Assembly: GCA_034521835.1 (NCBI GenBank)
Contig: JAXHMA010000006.1
Coordinates: 186,001-250,000 of the forward strand
Source of the DNA: JAMQKA01 sp034521835
Lineage (GTDB): Bacteria > Bacteroidota > Rhodothermia > Balneolales > Balneolaceae
Length of the DNA: 64,000 bases
Direction: 5' to 3'
Shown: in pieces, positions 37,899-47,125 of the stretch
Numbering within the stretch: the stretch's first letter is position 1
Layout of the letters: each line of letters opens with the position of its first letter
Position numbers and translations under genes: made by a program
Notes under the pieces: generated by a model
The model's database searches: none
What the model saw: only the letters and a program-made list of their open reading frames with translations
Told to the model about the DNA's origin: nothing

Positions 37899-38040
37899 TG
37901 GATTAAGAATTGTGAATTGAGAGTAATGTACAGCAAAATTTATCTCTCTTTAATGGTTTGGAAATTGATTGATCAGGATCCCATCCAAAAACACGTAATA
38001 AATTTGGCGCAAATCTGAAGCATTTGTCAGTAGCATCAAC

Positions 38041-39303
38041 ATGCTTGAAAAAGTTCAACCTTACATAACGCTCGTTTCCGAGAATACGGATTACCGCCGG
38101 TTATGGCTGAGCCAGGTGGTATCCAATTTTGGGGATTGGTTCGGCTTGCTGGCCGTGTACGCGCTGGTTACCCGCTACTCTGATTCTGAATTTCTGCTTG
38201 GCCTGATCATCATTATAAAAATGATGAGCCTCGCTGTTTTTTCCCCGTTTGCAGGCTATATCACTGATCGGTTTAACCGGCGCCGTGTGATGATTTTCTG
38301 TGATCTGGCTCGCGGTGTGGTCATCGCGGGACTGTTGCTGGTTCGATCGTACGAAATGCTCTGGCTGGCCTACGTGCTCACGGCTATCCAGATGATGCTT
38401 TCCGCTGTTTTTGAACCGGCCAAAACCTCATCGATTCCCAATGTAACTACTAAGCAGGAACTGGTGGATGCCAATGTGCTTTCTTCGGCAAGCTGGAGCA
38501 TTATTTTTACTCTCGGTATGGGCGTGGGCGGACTGGCGACAGGCTGGCTTGGCACCGACCTGGTATTCATTTTCGATGCCCTGAGTCATGGACTCTCGGC
38601 ATGGTTTATCTATCGAGCCACCATTCCGCAAAAAGAGATGAGCGAAGAAGAGCTCAAACGCACTCGAAATCCGTTTGTGGGCATCAGGGAAGGTCTCGAG
38701 TTTCTTTATGAAAATGATCAGATATTGTGTCCCAGCCTGGCGAAATGTGCCTTTACGATGTTCCTGGGCTCGCTTGTCTACCTGCTTATTCTTGTCGCTG
38801 AAGATATCCTGATGATGGGTAGCATTGGCCTGGGACTGCTTTACGCGGCGCGGGGTATTGGTACGGGCATTGGACCGGTTATCGGGCGCCGGATTTTCCA
38901 GGATGAAGGCGACTGGATTCGTGCCATGGGCCTCTGCATGATGTTTGCCGGCACGATGTACCTGGTTGTGGGATGGACCGGAAGCATCATTTTGATGCTG
39001 ATATTCGTGTTCCTGGCGCACACTGCCTCCGGAGCCAACTGGGTGATGAGTACTGTTCTGCTGCAACGCCGAACACCGGATACATTCCGCGGACGCATTT
39101 TTAGCACAGAGTGGCTACTCTTTACGTTGGCTCAGTCTTTTTCTGTGTTTACTACCTCCATGCTGCTGGAGAACGATATTTTTACCATTCGACAGATGAT
39201 ATTGGTATTTGCCGTGCTGTTGGCCCTGGCCGGCATATTCTGGAACTTCACAATCACTGTCCAGGAACGCGCCTACCAGCAAAAACTTGCCGCCGCTGAT
39301 TGA
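38041..39303 (+). CDS. MFS transporter
   Basis: The 420-residue protein has about 12 membrane spans. The loop between TM2 and TM3 carries GYITDRFNRRRVMIFCDLARG, the major-facilitator signature. The sequence belongs to the MFS_3/enterobactin-exporter-like group (WLSQVVSNFGDWFGLLAVYALVTRYSDS at the start, RTPDTFRGRIFSTEWLLFTLAQ near the end). The substrate is unknown. The frame is intact. Confidence 0.88.
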   Translation: MLEKVQPYITLVSENTDYRRLWLSQVVSNFGDWFGLLAVYALVTRYSDSEFLLGLIIIIKMMSLAVFSPFAGYITDRFNRRRVMIFCDLARGVVIAGLLLVRSYEMLWLAYVLTAIQMMLSAVFEPAKTSSIPNVTTKQELVDANVLSSASWSIIFTLGMGVGGLATGWLGTDLVFIFDALSHGLSAWFIYRATIPQKEMSEEELKRTRNPFVGIREGLEFLYENDQILCPSLAKCAFTMFLGSLVYLLILVAEDILMMGSIGLGLLYAARGIGTGIGPVIGRRIFQDEGDWIRAMGLCMMFAGTMYLVVGWTGSIILMLIFVFLAHTASGANWVMSTVLLQRRTPDTFRGRIFSTEWLLFTLAQSFSVFTTSMLLENDIFTIRQMILVFAVLLALAGIFWNFTITVQERAYQQKLAAAD

Positions 39304-39401
39304 TATATAGATTGTCAATCTACAATCAGTAATCACGATTTCAACTTCGCCTTTCCCTCAACCAAAAACTCACTACTCAAGACTCATGACTCACAACTAT
39401 T

Positions 39402-39995
39402 TCACTCCTCATAATCCGGAATGTCGTAATTCACTTCATCCGGATGATAGCCCAAAAGATGTTCAGTAAAATAATCCCACATGAGCCGTTCAATATAGGG
39501 TGTGTAGTCACCGAATGAGTGGCGCTGGCCGGGCATCGGCATGTAGTCAAAGCGTTTGCCGGCCTTGATCCGGTTTTTTCTTGAGGGTGTCTTGCTTGGC
39601 CAGTTCCTTGTTATCAATGTGATACGTAAACCGGATGCTATCTACATGGAAAGTAAAAATCCCTTTCTGTGTGCCGTATTTAATTCCTTTAACGGTAGGT
39701 CCTTGCTGCCAAACGGTTTGTTGAAAACCTGCGTGAGTTTGGACGCCATCTCTTCCTGATCGAACAGCTTTTGACGGGAGGGCTTGGCGGCATCCACATA
39801 AAACCAATTCTTGCCTTCACCGGTTTAGTAGCTGTACCAAAAATGATCGGTCTCTTCAATCCAGCGTGTATCCACCTGCGTGCTGCCAGTCATCTTTTCC
39901 ATCATCTGGGTGGTAATCTGTTCCGCCTGCTTAACGTTGGGCTGCTGGGCGTTAACAGGGTACTATTAAGGAGTAGAATTACAATAAAAAAAAGC
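39402..39995 (-). pseudogene. Remnant of an S9 prolyl-oligopeptidase/DPP-IV-type peptidase
   Basis: On the minus strand the N-terminal part reads QAEQITTQMMEKMTGSTQVD, then WIEETDHFWYSY, a TAA stop, TGEGKNWFYVD, then AAKPSRQKLFDQEEMASKL. After a frame change comes GTQKGIFTFHVDSIRFTYHID, ending KELAKQDTLKK. The frame then jumps directly to IKAGKRFDYMPMPGQRHSFG, the extreme C-terminus of the same family, ending VNYDIPDYEE. The catalytic Ser region and most of the propeller are missing (several hundred residues). An in-frame stop, a frameshift and a large internal deletion together point to a real pseudogene, or to an assembly collapse. Confidence 0.7.
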
Positions 39996-40130
39996 GAAGA
40001 AACGAGATAGTAATCTTTTTATAGGCTTTGTCTTGAAGTTGTCAATAAATGTTTCTTGATGATATGGTGGGAGGGAAGGTGAAAATAGACCCCATAATAC
40101 CCTTTTATCTGAGAATAAAAGTACAGGCTT

Positions 40131-40657
40131 CTATTCGAAATTCTTTTTTCGTTTTCAAAATCATCATCCGAAATAAGTCCCTGCTGCCAAAGGCCGGTCA
40201 GGTAATCCATCTTTTCCATGGTGCCCGGCTGGTATTTTGGCTCCCTGTGTCTGCGCACATCCTGCTTTTTCTGCTGTTCTTTCTGGGTGGCTATCGCCTG
40301 TTCAATTATGTTCTTCAACTTTTCAGGCTCTTCCATACCCACCACATCCATAGAAGCTGCGGAAGTTGAAAGTACCAGGGTGCCAATGCCCAGTTTTTCC
40401 TGCAGCCAGCTCTGTTGGATTTGAACATCTTCAATATTCACCAAGTCAATATTACGCTGGTACTTGGTATCAGTTGAGGAAATTTGGGTGTCAGTTACCT
40501 TGTAGCTCGTGCCCTTGTGTTTTTTTCTGACAAAATAGAATGCTATAAGGCCGAGGCCAAAGATAGGTATAGTTAACACCGACAGCACATAGCCGATGAA
40601 ATGCTGTTTCCAGCTCGGAGAAAGAGTGACTTGTTTGGATTGGGATTGAGAAGCCAT
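40131..40657 (-). CDS. Bacterial PH domain protein with SHOCT tail
   Basis: Two membrane spans at the N-terminus (FIGYVLSVLTIPIFGLGLIAFYFV) precede a PH-like domain of the YdbT/bPH_2 type (SYKVTDTQISSTDTKYQRNIDLVNIEDVQIQQSWLQEKLGIGTLVLST). A short SHOCT-like helical tail follows (MEKMDYLTGLWQQGLISDDDFENEK). As read, the frame runs on to 40019. Adding one A to the A-run near 40145 gives the natural end ENEKKNFE at 40131, so the extension is probably an artefact. Confidence 0.75.
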
Positions 40658-40881
40658 AACTATGAGCCTGAGAGTTTATAAGGGATTTTACACACGTTAA
40701 CAACATAGGTAAAATTCGGAAAAACAACAGGTGATTGCATTCATTTTTCCGTTGGAAGTTTCGTATATTATTCGGCTTTTGGGTGGTCAATGTAAGGGGA
40801 AACGGGAATTATGAACGAATAACCTTAAGCCTGTTGAATCACTTTTTCTGAAACATCAGCCTCAATAAATTACGAGTACGT

Positions 40882-41551
40882 TTGAAGCTTAAAGTCTGGA
40901 AATATTTTATAGCCATCTGGATGACGGGAGTATTGATCGTCGGTTTCCTGATTCCGATCCCGGAAATCCCGATACTGCAGGAATCGGCGCGCAACCTATT
41001 TCTGCACGTTCCCATGTGGTTTACCATGGCGGTCTGTTTTGCGGCAGGACTGATCTACAGCATCCGTTATTTGAACAGCCAGGATTTGGAAATGGACCGC
41101 AAAGCGGAGTCAGCTACGCAGGTGGGACTGGTGTTTGGGCTCTGCGGACTCTTTACCGGGGCGCTCTGGGCACGGTTTACGTGGGGCACCTGGTGGACTT
41201 TCGCCGAACCACGCATGAATCTTTCGGCATTGGCGATGATGATTTATGTAGCCTATTTCGTGCTTCGCACGGCCTTTGACAATCCCGAAAAACGCGCCAA
41301 GCTGGCGGCGGTGTATAATGTTTTTGCCGCTACCACTATCCCTTTTTTACTCTATATCGTACCTCGGCAACTGCCCAGCCTGCATCCCGGTGCGGAGGGA
41401 AATCCGGCGTTTAGCGAAATTACAGCGCCCGAACTTAGCATATATCTTTTATCCTGCAATAATCGGATTTATCGGGCTGTCAGTTTGGTTGATAGATATA
41501 CTCAACCGGTACAAAAAAGTGAAACACCAGATTGAAGATCGGACGGCATGA
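40882..41551 (+). CDS. ccmC: Cytochrome c maturation protein CcmC, one frameshift
   Basis: CcmC hands haem to CcmE in the inner membrane. Six membrane spans are expected. LHVPMWF (His42) and the WGTWWTFAEPRM tryptophan-rich motif (about 101-112) match the family. The start codon appears to be TTG (40882). A frame change near 41430 replaces the last span. The other frame reads LAYIFYPAIIGFIGLSVWLIDILNRYKKVKHQIEDRTA, so the true stop is at 41551. It is the first gene of a ccmC-ccmD-ccmE-ccmF cluster. Confidence 0.88.
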
Positions 41552-41820
41552 AAAATTTTTTAAGCCAGATACAAGAAGATACACTTTCAAGCGTTGGTAA
41601 AGCTGACACACTTACGGAAACCTATTCTCAAAAGTGGGATGCGGCCGGGGATATGGAGAATGCCAGCGTGATCATACAAGCCGCAGCTTCGAATGATTTG
41701 ATCTTTATAGTGCTTGGCGTAAGTCTTATTATTTGGTTCATATTACTATATTTTATAATCCGGCTGGATAAAAAAGTTAGCAAGCTGGAAAACAACGTAA
41801 CTCAAGACAACACAGAGTAA
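41548..41820 (+). CDS. CcmD-like small membrane protein
   Basis: The 90-residue protein has one membrane span (DLIFIVLGVSLIIWFILLYFIIRLD) followed by a short charged helix (KKVSKLENNVTQDNTE). The location between ccmC (4-bp overlap with the corrected stop) and ccmE (4-bp gap) fits CcmD, which helps release haem-loaded CcmE. The N-terminal 50 residues are longer than in most CcmD proteins. Confidence 0.65.
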   Translation: MKNFLSQIQEDTLSSVGKADTLTETYSQKWDAAGDMENASVIIQAAASNDLIFIVLGVSLIIWFILLYFIIRLDKKVSKLENNVTQDNTE

Positions 41821-41824
41821 TCAC

Positions 41825-42220
41825 ATGAAGCCCAAAGTAATCATCGGAATTATAGCCATTGTTGGATTCACCTCGCTGCTGATGTACAATTTCGGCAACA
41901 GCATCAGCACTTACGTAAATTTTGAACAGGCGGAAAGCATGAGTGGGGCTCACGTAGTGGGCAAGTGGGAAAGCAGCAAAGACTACGGTTTTTCAATGGA
42001 AACCAAGCAGTTTACCTTTTTCATGGAAGACCAGGATGGAAATGTCCGCCAGGTAGTGTATCCCAAACCGAAACCTAACAACTTTGAACAGGCCGACCAG
42101 CTAGTTGTCATTGGTGAGATGGCAAACGGCGTATTTTACGCGAACGATATGCTGATGAAATGTCCTTCCAAATACAATGATGTTGATGCTTCGCAGTTTG
42201 AGCAGGCTTCAGCAGGATAA
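41825..42220 (+). CDS. ccmE: CcmE-type haem chaperone, CXXXY variant
   Basis: The N-terminal membrane anchor (VIIGIIAIVGFTSLLMYNF) precedes an OB-fold domain (VVGKWESSKDYGFSMETKQFTFFMED). The haem-binding segment reads MLMKCPSKY, with Cys113 and Tyr117. Most CcmE proteins use His (HXXXY) for covalent haem attachment. This is the CXXXY variant reported for some archaea and deltaproteobacteria. The gene lies between ccmD-like and ccmF genes. Confidence 0.85.
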   Translation: MKPKVIIGIIAIVGFTSLLMYNFGNSISTYVNFEQAESMSGAHVVGKWESSKDYGFSMETKQFTFFMEDQDGNVRQVVYPKPKPNNFEQADQLVVIGEMANGVFYANDMLMKCPSKYNDVDASQFEQASAG

Positions 42221-42357
42221 TGTTAACAGAACAGATTTCAACCTTGCAAATATATTATACGCAACTCGAGGCTTGTTGACCTCAGTCATTAGGTACGGTT
42301 TGAGATTTGAAATCTGTAAAATTCTATTCTAGAACGCTTTAAATACTTCCCCGAGAA

Positions 42358-44868
42358 TTGATGATTGGATCAGTAGGTAACATTTTAATCTACGCAGCTT
42401 TTTTAGCGAGCATACTGGCTGCCGTGGGATATTTCTTTTCTTCTCGCTGGGATAATGACCGCCTCTACCGTATATCAAACTGGCTTTTTGGAATCAAAGG
42501 AACATTGATCGTTGCGGCCTCAGCACTGCTGATCTACCTGATTCTGAATCACCAGTTCCAGTATTATTACGTGTATAACTATACCAGCAGCGACCTGCAG
42601 CTCCGCTACCTGGTATCAGCCTTCTGGGGCGGACAGGAGGGGAGCTTTATGGTATGGATTCTGTTCTCCTTCCTGATTGGGCTAGGGTTGATGAAATGGA
42701 CCCGAAAACCGTACCGCGGACCTGTACTCTTTTTCTTAACGCTTACCCAGGTATTCCTGATTTCAATGATTGCCGGTATCTCGTTCGGTGATTTCAGCAT
42801 AGGTGCTTCCCCGTTCCGAACCCTGGCCCAAGAGATGCCGAACGCGCCTTTCATACAGGCCAATCCCGATTTTATTCCCTCAGACGGTAAAGGACTGAAC
42901 GACCTGCTTAAAAGTCCCTGGATGATGATTCACCCACCCATCCTGTTTTTAGGGTTTTCGATGATGACGATTCCCTATTGCTTTGCAATGGCGGCGCTCT
43001 GGAAAGAGAAATACAATGAATGGGTAAATCCCGCCCTTCCGTGGACCCTCGGTGCAAACGTTGCCCTGCTGACAGCCATTTTCCTGGGCGGCTACTGGGC
43101 TTATGTCACGCTTTCTTTCGGCGGCTACTGGGCGTGGGACCCGGTTGAAAACGCCTCATTCGTACCCTGGCTGATCGGAACGGCCGGCATCCATACGATG
43201 ATCATACAGAAGAAGAGCTCAACTTCCCAAAAGGCTTCCATCATATTTGCGATTCTGGCCTATGTAGCGATCGTGTATGAGACCTTTTTGACGCGTTCCG
43301 GTATTCTCGCGGACTCTTCCGTTCACAGCTTTGTGGATCTTGGCCTCTATAATCAACTGTTGGCGTTTATGTTTATCGTCACTGTAGTGGGAGTTGGCAT
43401 GTTGATCTACCGTTATAAAGATCTGCCCAGCCAGCAAAATGAATCTAAATTTCTTAGCCGGGAGTTTATGACTTTTGCCGGTGCGATGGTGCTGTTCCTG
43501 CTCGGATTTGTGATTATACTCGGTACCAGCTCACCTATTCTCGGGCGGTTATTTGAGGCGAATCCCACTCCACCGGAGATCAGCTTTTACAACGAGTGGA
43601 CCATGCCTTTGGCGATTTTAGCAGCATTTATGACCGTAGTCGGCCAGTTTCTGTTCTGGAAGAAGCAAGATGCCGAATCGCTGGCCCACGACCTGACCTG
43701 GCCGGTCATCATCTCCTGCGTGCTGACGCTTACTACCATGATTTTAGGCGATGTGCGCAACTTGTATTATTTGCTGTACATCCTGGCCGGCTGGTTTGCC
43801 CTGATTGGAAACGGATTTATGATGGCTCGCCTCATTACAAAAAAACCCAAACTTATTGGTGGAGCGCTAAGCCATGTCGGATTTGGCGTTTTATTGCTGG
43901 GCATACTGGCGTCCTCTGCCTACAACGGCAATTTGCTGGATCTTTCCACACAAAATTACAACCAGGCGATTGAGGAAGGCAAAGTAACCGATGACCAAGG
44001 CATCCCGGTCCGCCAGAAAGTAAACTTCCTTGAGCTCAAGCTGAATGAGCCCAAAGTGGTAAACGGCAAGTATCTTGTGACGTACAAGGGTTACACCATG
44101 GCCAACCAAGAGCGCCCGGGACAGCAGCAGTATAAAATTCAGTTTGAGCCTGTTGAAGGCGAAGGAAGCCAATTTACGCTCAATCCTGAAGTTTATCCCA
44201 TGTTGGCAAGTTCCTCGGCCAACCGTATTGAGTGGTCGGTGGATCCGGATGTGTACACCGGATTGATGAGCGATATCTATCTTTATGTTGCGGGCAGTTC
44301 CTATGTGGAGCAGAAAAATGAGGAAGTGGAAGCCAAGTCCAGCGACAATTCGTCCATGCAGCCCGCTTCTGCGTCAGCATCTACTCAGCAGCAGGATACG
44401 ACCGAAACGCAAACGATAAATCTGGGTCGTGGAGAATCGATGAACATGGGGGGATATACGCTCAATTTCTCCGATTATCGTCCCGCTGATAAAGAGTCGC
44501 TGCCCGACAGCACGATCATCGCCGTTCGGGCGGATCTGAATATTTCACATCGGGCAACCGGGGTCAGGGATACGCTCAATCCACTTTTTGCGATCTACAA
44601 AAAAGATGGCAAAAGCTGGACGTACGCACCACCAATGCAGGTAGGAAACAGAGATATAGTTGTTCAATTTACCAGCGTTGATCCCTCTACTGGCAAGATC
44701 GAACTGAAGATTCGCGGAATTGAGGCCGAACCCCAGGAAGAGTGGGTGCTTATTGTGGCAGAAGAAAAACCGTTCATATCGGTTGTTTGGCTTGGTACTT
44801 TCCTGCTGATGGCCGGTTTCAGCGTATCCATATTCCGGCACTGGGATCGCGAACGAGAAAAATCATAA
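42358..44868 (+). CDS. ccmF: Cytochrome c-type biogenesis protein CcmF
   Basis: This multi-span haem lyase component ligates haem to apocytochrome c. The 836-residue protein has LVSAFWGGQEGSFMVW, FGGYWAWDPVENASFVPWL (tryptophan-rich haem-handling motif) and MIHPPILFLGF (periplasmic-loop His). Another span carries GGALSHVGFGVLLLG. A periplasmic domain near residues 560-800 contains a low-complexity stretch (KSSDNSSMQPASASASTQQQ). It is the longest gene of the cluster, and CcmA/CcmB are not in the window. Confidence 0.93.
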   Translation: MMIGSVGNILIYAAFLASILAAVGYFFSSRWDNDRLYRISNWLFGIKGTLIVAASALLIYLILNHQFQYYYVYNYTSSDLQLRYLVSAFWGGQEGSFMVWILFSFLIGLGLMKWTRKPYRGPVLFFLTLTQVFLISMIAGISFGDFSIGASPFRTLAQEMPNAPFIQANPDFIPSDGKGLNDLLKSPWMMIHPPILFLGFSMMTIPYCFAMAALWKEKYNEWVNPALPWTLGANVALLTAIFLGGYWAYVTLSFGGYWAWDPVENASFVPWLIGTAGIHTMIIQKKSSTSQKASIIFAILAYVAIVYETFLTRSGILADSSVHSFVDLGLYNQLLAFMFIVTVVGVGMLIYRYKDLPSQQNESKFLSREFMTFAGAMVLFLLGFVIILGTSSPILGRLFEANPTPPEISFYNEWTMPLAILAAFMTVVGQFLFWKKQDAESLAHDLTWPVIISCVLTLTTMILGDVRNLYYLLYILAGWFALIGNGFMMARLITKKPKLIGGALSHVGFGVLLLGILASSAYNGNLLDLSTQNYNQAIEEGKVTDDQGIPVRQKVNFLELKLNEPKVVNGKYLVTYKGYTMANQERPGQQQYKIQFEPVEGEGSQFTLNPEVYPMLASSSANRIEWSVDPDVYTGLMSDIYLYVAGSSYVEQKNEEVEAKSSDNSSMQPASASASTQQQDTTETQTINLGRGESMNMGGYTLNFSDYRPADKESLPDSTIIAVRADLNISHRATGVRDTLNPLFAIYKKDGKSWTYAPPMQVGNRDIVVQFTSVDPSTGKIELKIRGIEAEPQEEWVLIVAEEKPFISVVWLGTFLLMAGFSVSIFRHWDREREKS

Positions 44869-44887
44869 TCCTCAAACAAGATTCCAG

Positions 44888-45544
44888 ATGCGCCGTTCAA
44901 TTCCCATATTTTTTTTATGTATGGGAATAATGTATGGGGCAAATGCTCAAAATGCCGAAAGTTCGGAATCACAACTACCGGATCCTAAAATCGCCTTTCT
45001 GAAATCATTGGCCGTTCCGGGATGGGGCCATCACTACGCAGATAAAAGCAACTGGACGCGGGGACAATATCACCTGGCCGCTGAAGCAGCGTTAATTATT
45101 TCCTATGCGGGTTTGCGTTGGCATGCCCAGAATCTGCAGCACAACTGGTATACCTATGCGCAGACTTCGGCCGGAGTGAATATAAAAGATAGAGAACGCG
45201 GTTTCCGCCTTGCTGTGGGTGATTTTGAGAACCTGGAGGCCTATAACAGCTACCAGGAACGTACCCGAAACTGGAACATGCTGTATGAGGAGAATCCCCA
45301 AAACCGATGGAGCTGGCGCGACGAAACAGCTCGGAATAAGTATCAGAATCTCCGGGAGCGATTTGAACATATTGACCAGCAGCTACCGGCACTTATTTCG
45401 CTGATGGTGGTAAACCGGATCGTCAGTGCCGTAAGTGCCTATAACAGGGCGCGAAAGAAGCAGGAAGCTGCCACAGCAGTTTCACTGTATTTTTCGCCCT
45501 ACCGCGGTCAAGGTTTTGTAGCAGACCTTAGGATCACATTTTAA
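44888..45544 (+). CDS. Exported protein, possibly DUF5683
   Basis: The 218-residue protein has a signal peptide (MRRSIPIFFLCMGIMYGANAQ). KIAFLKSLAVPGWGHHYADKSNW follows, resembling the DUF5683-type start (P..A...S...PGWGQ.Y). Two short hydrophobic patches are present (AALIISYAGLRW, LISLMVVNRIVSAVSAY). Function is not known. It follows ccmF by 19 bp and may be co-transcribed with it. Confidence 0.6.
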   Translation: MRRSIPIFFLCMGIMYGANAQNAESSESQLPDPKIAFLKSLAVPGWGHHYADKSNWTRGQYHLAAEAALIISYAGLRWHAQNLQHNWYTYAQTSAGVNIKDRERGFRLAVGDFENLEAYNSYQERTRNWNMLYEENPQNRWSWRDETARNKYQNLRERFEHIDQQLPALISLMVVNRIVSAVSAYNRARKKQEAATAVSLYFSPYRGQGFVADLRITF

Positions 45545-45625
45545 TTCCACACACAAATTGATTAAAAAACCATTCTTTGCTCTCATAAATCCGTGCTAAA
45601 ATTCGGACGTTAAAAAAACTGTTTC

Positions 45626-46355
45626 ATGCCGCGCTATAAACTGCTTATTGAATACGACGGAACCAATTTTTTTGGATGGCAGCGTCAGCCGGAGGGGCGC
45701 ACCGTAGAGCGGGAAATTGAGCAGGCTTTATCACAAATTCTGACCACACCGATTGACATTATAGGACAAGGACGCACCGACAGCGGTGTGCATGCAGAAG
45801 CACAGGTTGCTCATTTTGATTATGAACAGGATTTGGATTCGCAAAAGCTTCCATACGCCCTGCTCGGCGTGTTGCCACGGGATGTTTCGGTGTATAAATT
45901 GGAACGGGTGTACGATGATTTCCATGCTCGTTTTGATGCAAAGAGCCGTCGCTATCGTTTCCAGGTTATCACCCGTTCCAGCCCGATGCAACGATCGCTA
46001 TGCCCAACTCGTGCTGGATGATTTGGACTTGCAGGCGATGAAGGAATGCAGCGAACTCATTTTTGGGATTCATGATTTTGAAAGCTTCACCAAGTCGGGG
46101 CCAGAGCAAGAGCGTACGGAATGTGATATTCAGCACTCAGCGTTTATCCGTAAAGATCACCTATTGATCTATCAGATCGAGGCGAATCGGTTTCTCCGTC
46201 ACTTGGTTCGCAGGCTTATCGGAACAATGATTCAGGTGGGCATAGGCAAGTTGAAGGTACAGGATTTTCGCGATCTGCTTGAGCATCCCAATACAGAAAT
46301 AAGCGGTCATGGAGCCAGGGCGAAAGGGCTCACATTGGAAAAAGTAAGATACTAA
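45626..46355 (+). CDS. truA: tRNA pseudouridine synthase A, one frameshift
   Basis: TruA makes pseudouridine at positions 38-40 of tRNAs. The N-terminus has IEYDGTNFFGWQRQPEGRTVE and the catalytic Asp in GQGRTDSGVHA (Asp52). FDAKSRRYRFQV and FLRHLVRRLIGTMIQVG complete the family pattern. The frame breaks near 45995, in CPTRAG versus AQLVLDDLDLQAM. The corrected length is about 242 residues, which is normal. A tRNA gene follows. Confidence 0.93.
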
Positions 46356-46372
46356 AAAGTTTTAAATTGGTC

Positions 46373-46404
46373 TTGACTTGCGTTGGTCTAATCTATTATA
46401 TTTG
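46373..46404 (+). promoter_or_regulatory. Promoter of tRNA-Asn, Bacteroidota type
   Basis: TTGACT at 46373-46378 and TATATTTG at 46397-46404 match the -33 TTG element and the -7 TAnnTTTG element of Bacteroidota housekeeping promoters, with 18 bp between them. The transcription start would be about 46411, roughly 38 bases before the tRNA. Confidence 0.7.
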
Positions 46405-46448
46405 TGCTCTCTTTGAAAACGGTTGAAATATTGATTCAACTGCCACAT

Positions 46449-46519
46449 TCCTCGGTAGCTCAGTGGTAGAGCAAGCGGCTGTTAACCGCTGGGTCGTAGG
46501 TTCGAGTCCTACCGGGGAG
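46449..46519 (+). tRNA. tRNA-Asn (GTT)
   Basis: The cloverleaf shows D stem GCTC/GAGC, anticodon stem AGCGG/CCGCT with loop CTGTTAA (anticodon GTT), and T stem GTAGG/CCTAC with TTCGAGT. The acceptor 5' strand TCCTCGG needs CCGGGGA opposite, but only one C separates the T stem from GGGGA. One base therefore appears to be missing near 46512 (a C-run), probably a sequence error. CCA is not encoded. Confidence 0.93.
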
Positions 46520-46536
46520 CAAGCAATTTCTTACAG

Positions 46537-46570
46537 GACTGATTGGCGAAAGCCGGTCAGTCTTTTTTTT
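46537..46570 (+). terminator. Terminator of tRNA-Asn
   Basis: GACTGATTGGC and GCCGGTCAGTC pair around GAAA, with eight T following. The stem contains one wobble. Confidence 0.88.
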
Positions 46571-46708
46571 ATGGCTGGTTCCAGACCGAAACAGATAGAT
46601 CTTGCACTACTCATCTACAGTTATGTCTGCAATTGTTCATACTCCCTCTAAGAAGAAAGAAGTGAACAATTTGGGAATGGAAACAAGGATTAGTCAAGAA
46701 AAATAAAA

Positions 46709-46740
46709 AGAGCAGCCTCTCAATCAAGAAAGGCTGCTCT
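46709..46740 (-). terminator. Minus-strand terminator facing rtcB
   Basis: AGAGCAGCCT and AGGCTGCTCT form a perfect 10-bp stem with a 12-nt loop. On the minus strand a T-rich run (TTTTTATTTTT) follows. It lies about 385 bp beyond the rtcB stop. Confidence 0.75.
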
Positions 46741-47125
46741 ATATCATCTACAGACGGCTATTACCTCATTCGGTAAGACTTAAACTTATTCCGTATGAGG
46801 CCACACATCAATAGAAAGAAGTACGGAGTTTTGATACGTAGATTTACGTGATTTTTATTGGCTTTCTTTCAGAACAAAAAAATCGAATAAATAAAGGAGT
46901 ACTTGCATCCTCCGATTGGTATAACATTATTGAATTTTTAGCATAACGTGGACGGAAGCTTTCACTTCGTTTGGCTATAAAACAAGTTGAAAAAATCCGG
47001 GATTACATGAACTTAGGATAGAACAGCAGTTCTCAGATTGGTGTCAATGGAACAGTGGAAATACTATAGAAACGCAAATTTCATACAGATTAAAATACTT
47101 GATCTGGCCAGCCCTCATGGTTTAT
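46741..47125. other. Gene-free region between rtcB and its terminator
   Basis: No coding frame is convincing in these 385 bp. An imperfect inverted repeat (CCTCAT... with ATGAGG, 46765-46801) lies near the terminator. The region could be a long 3' UTR of rtcB, or hold a small RNA. Confidence 0.4.

Noticed and set aside
46463..46651. 62-codon open frame over the tRNA-Asn gene
   Set aside because: It reads through the tRNA and its terminator and has no ribosome-binding site.
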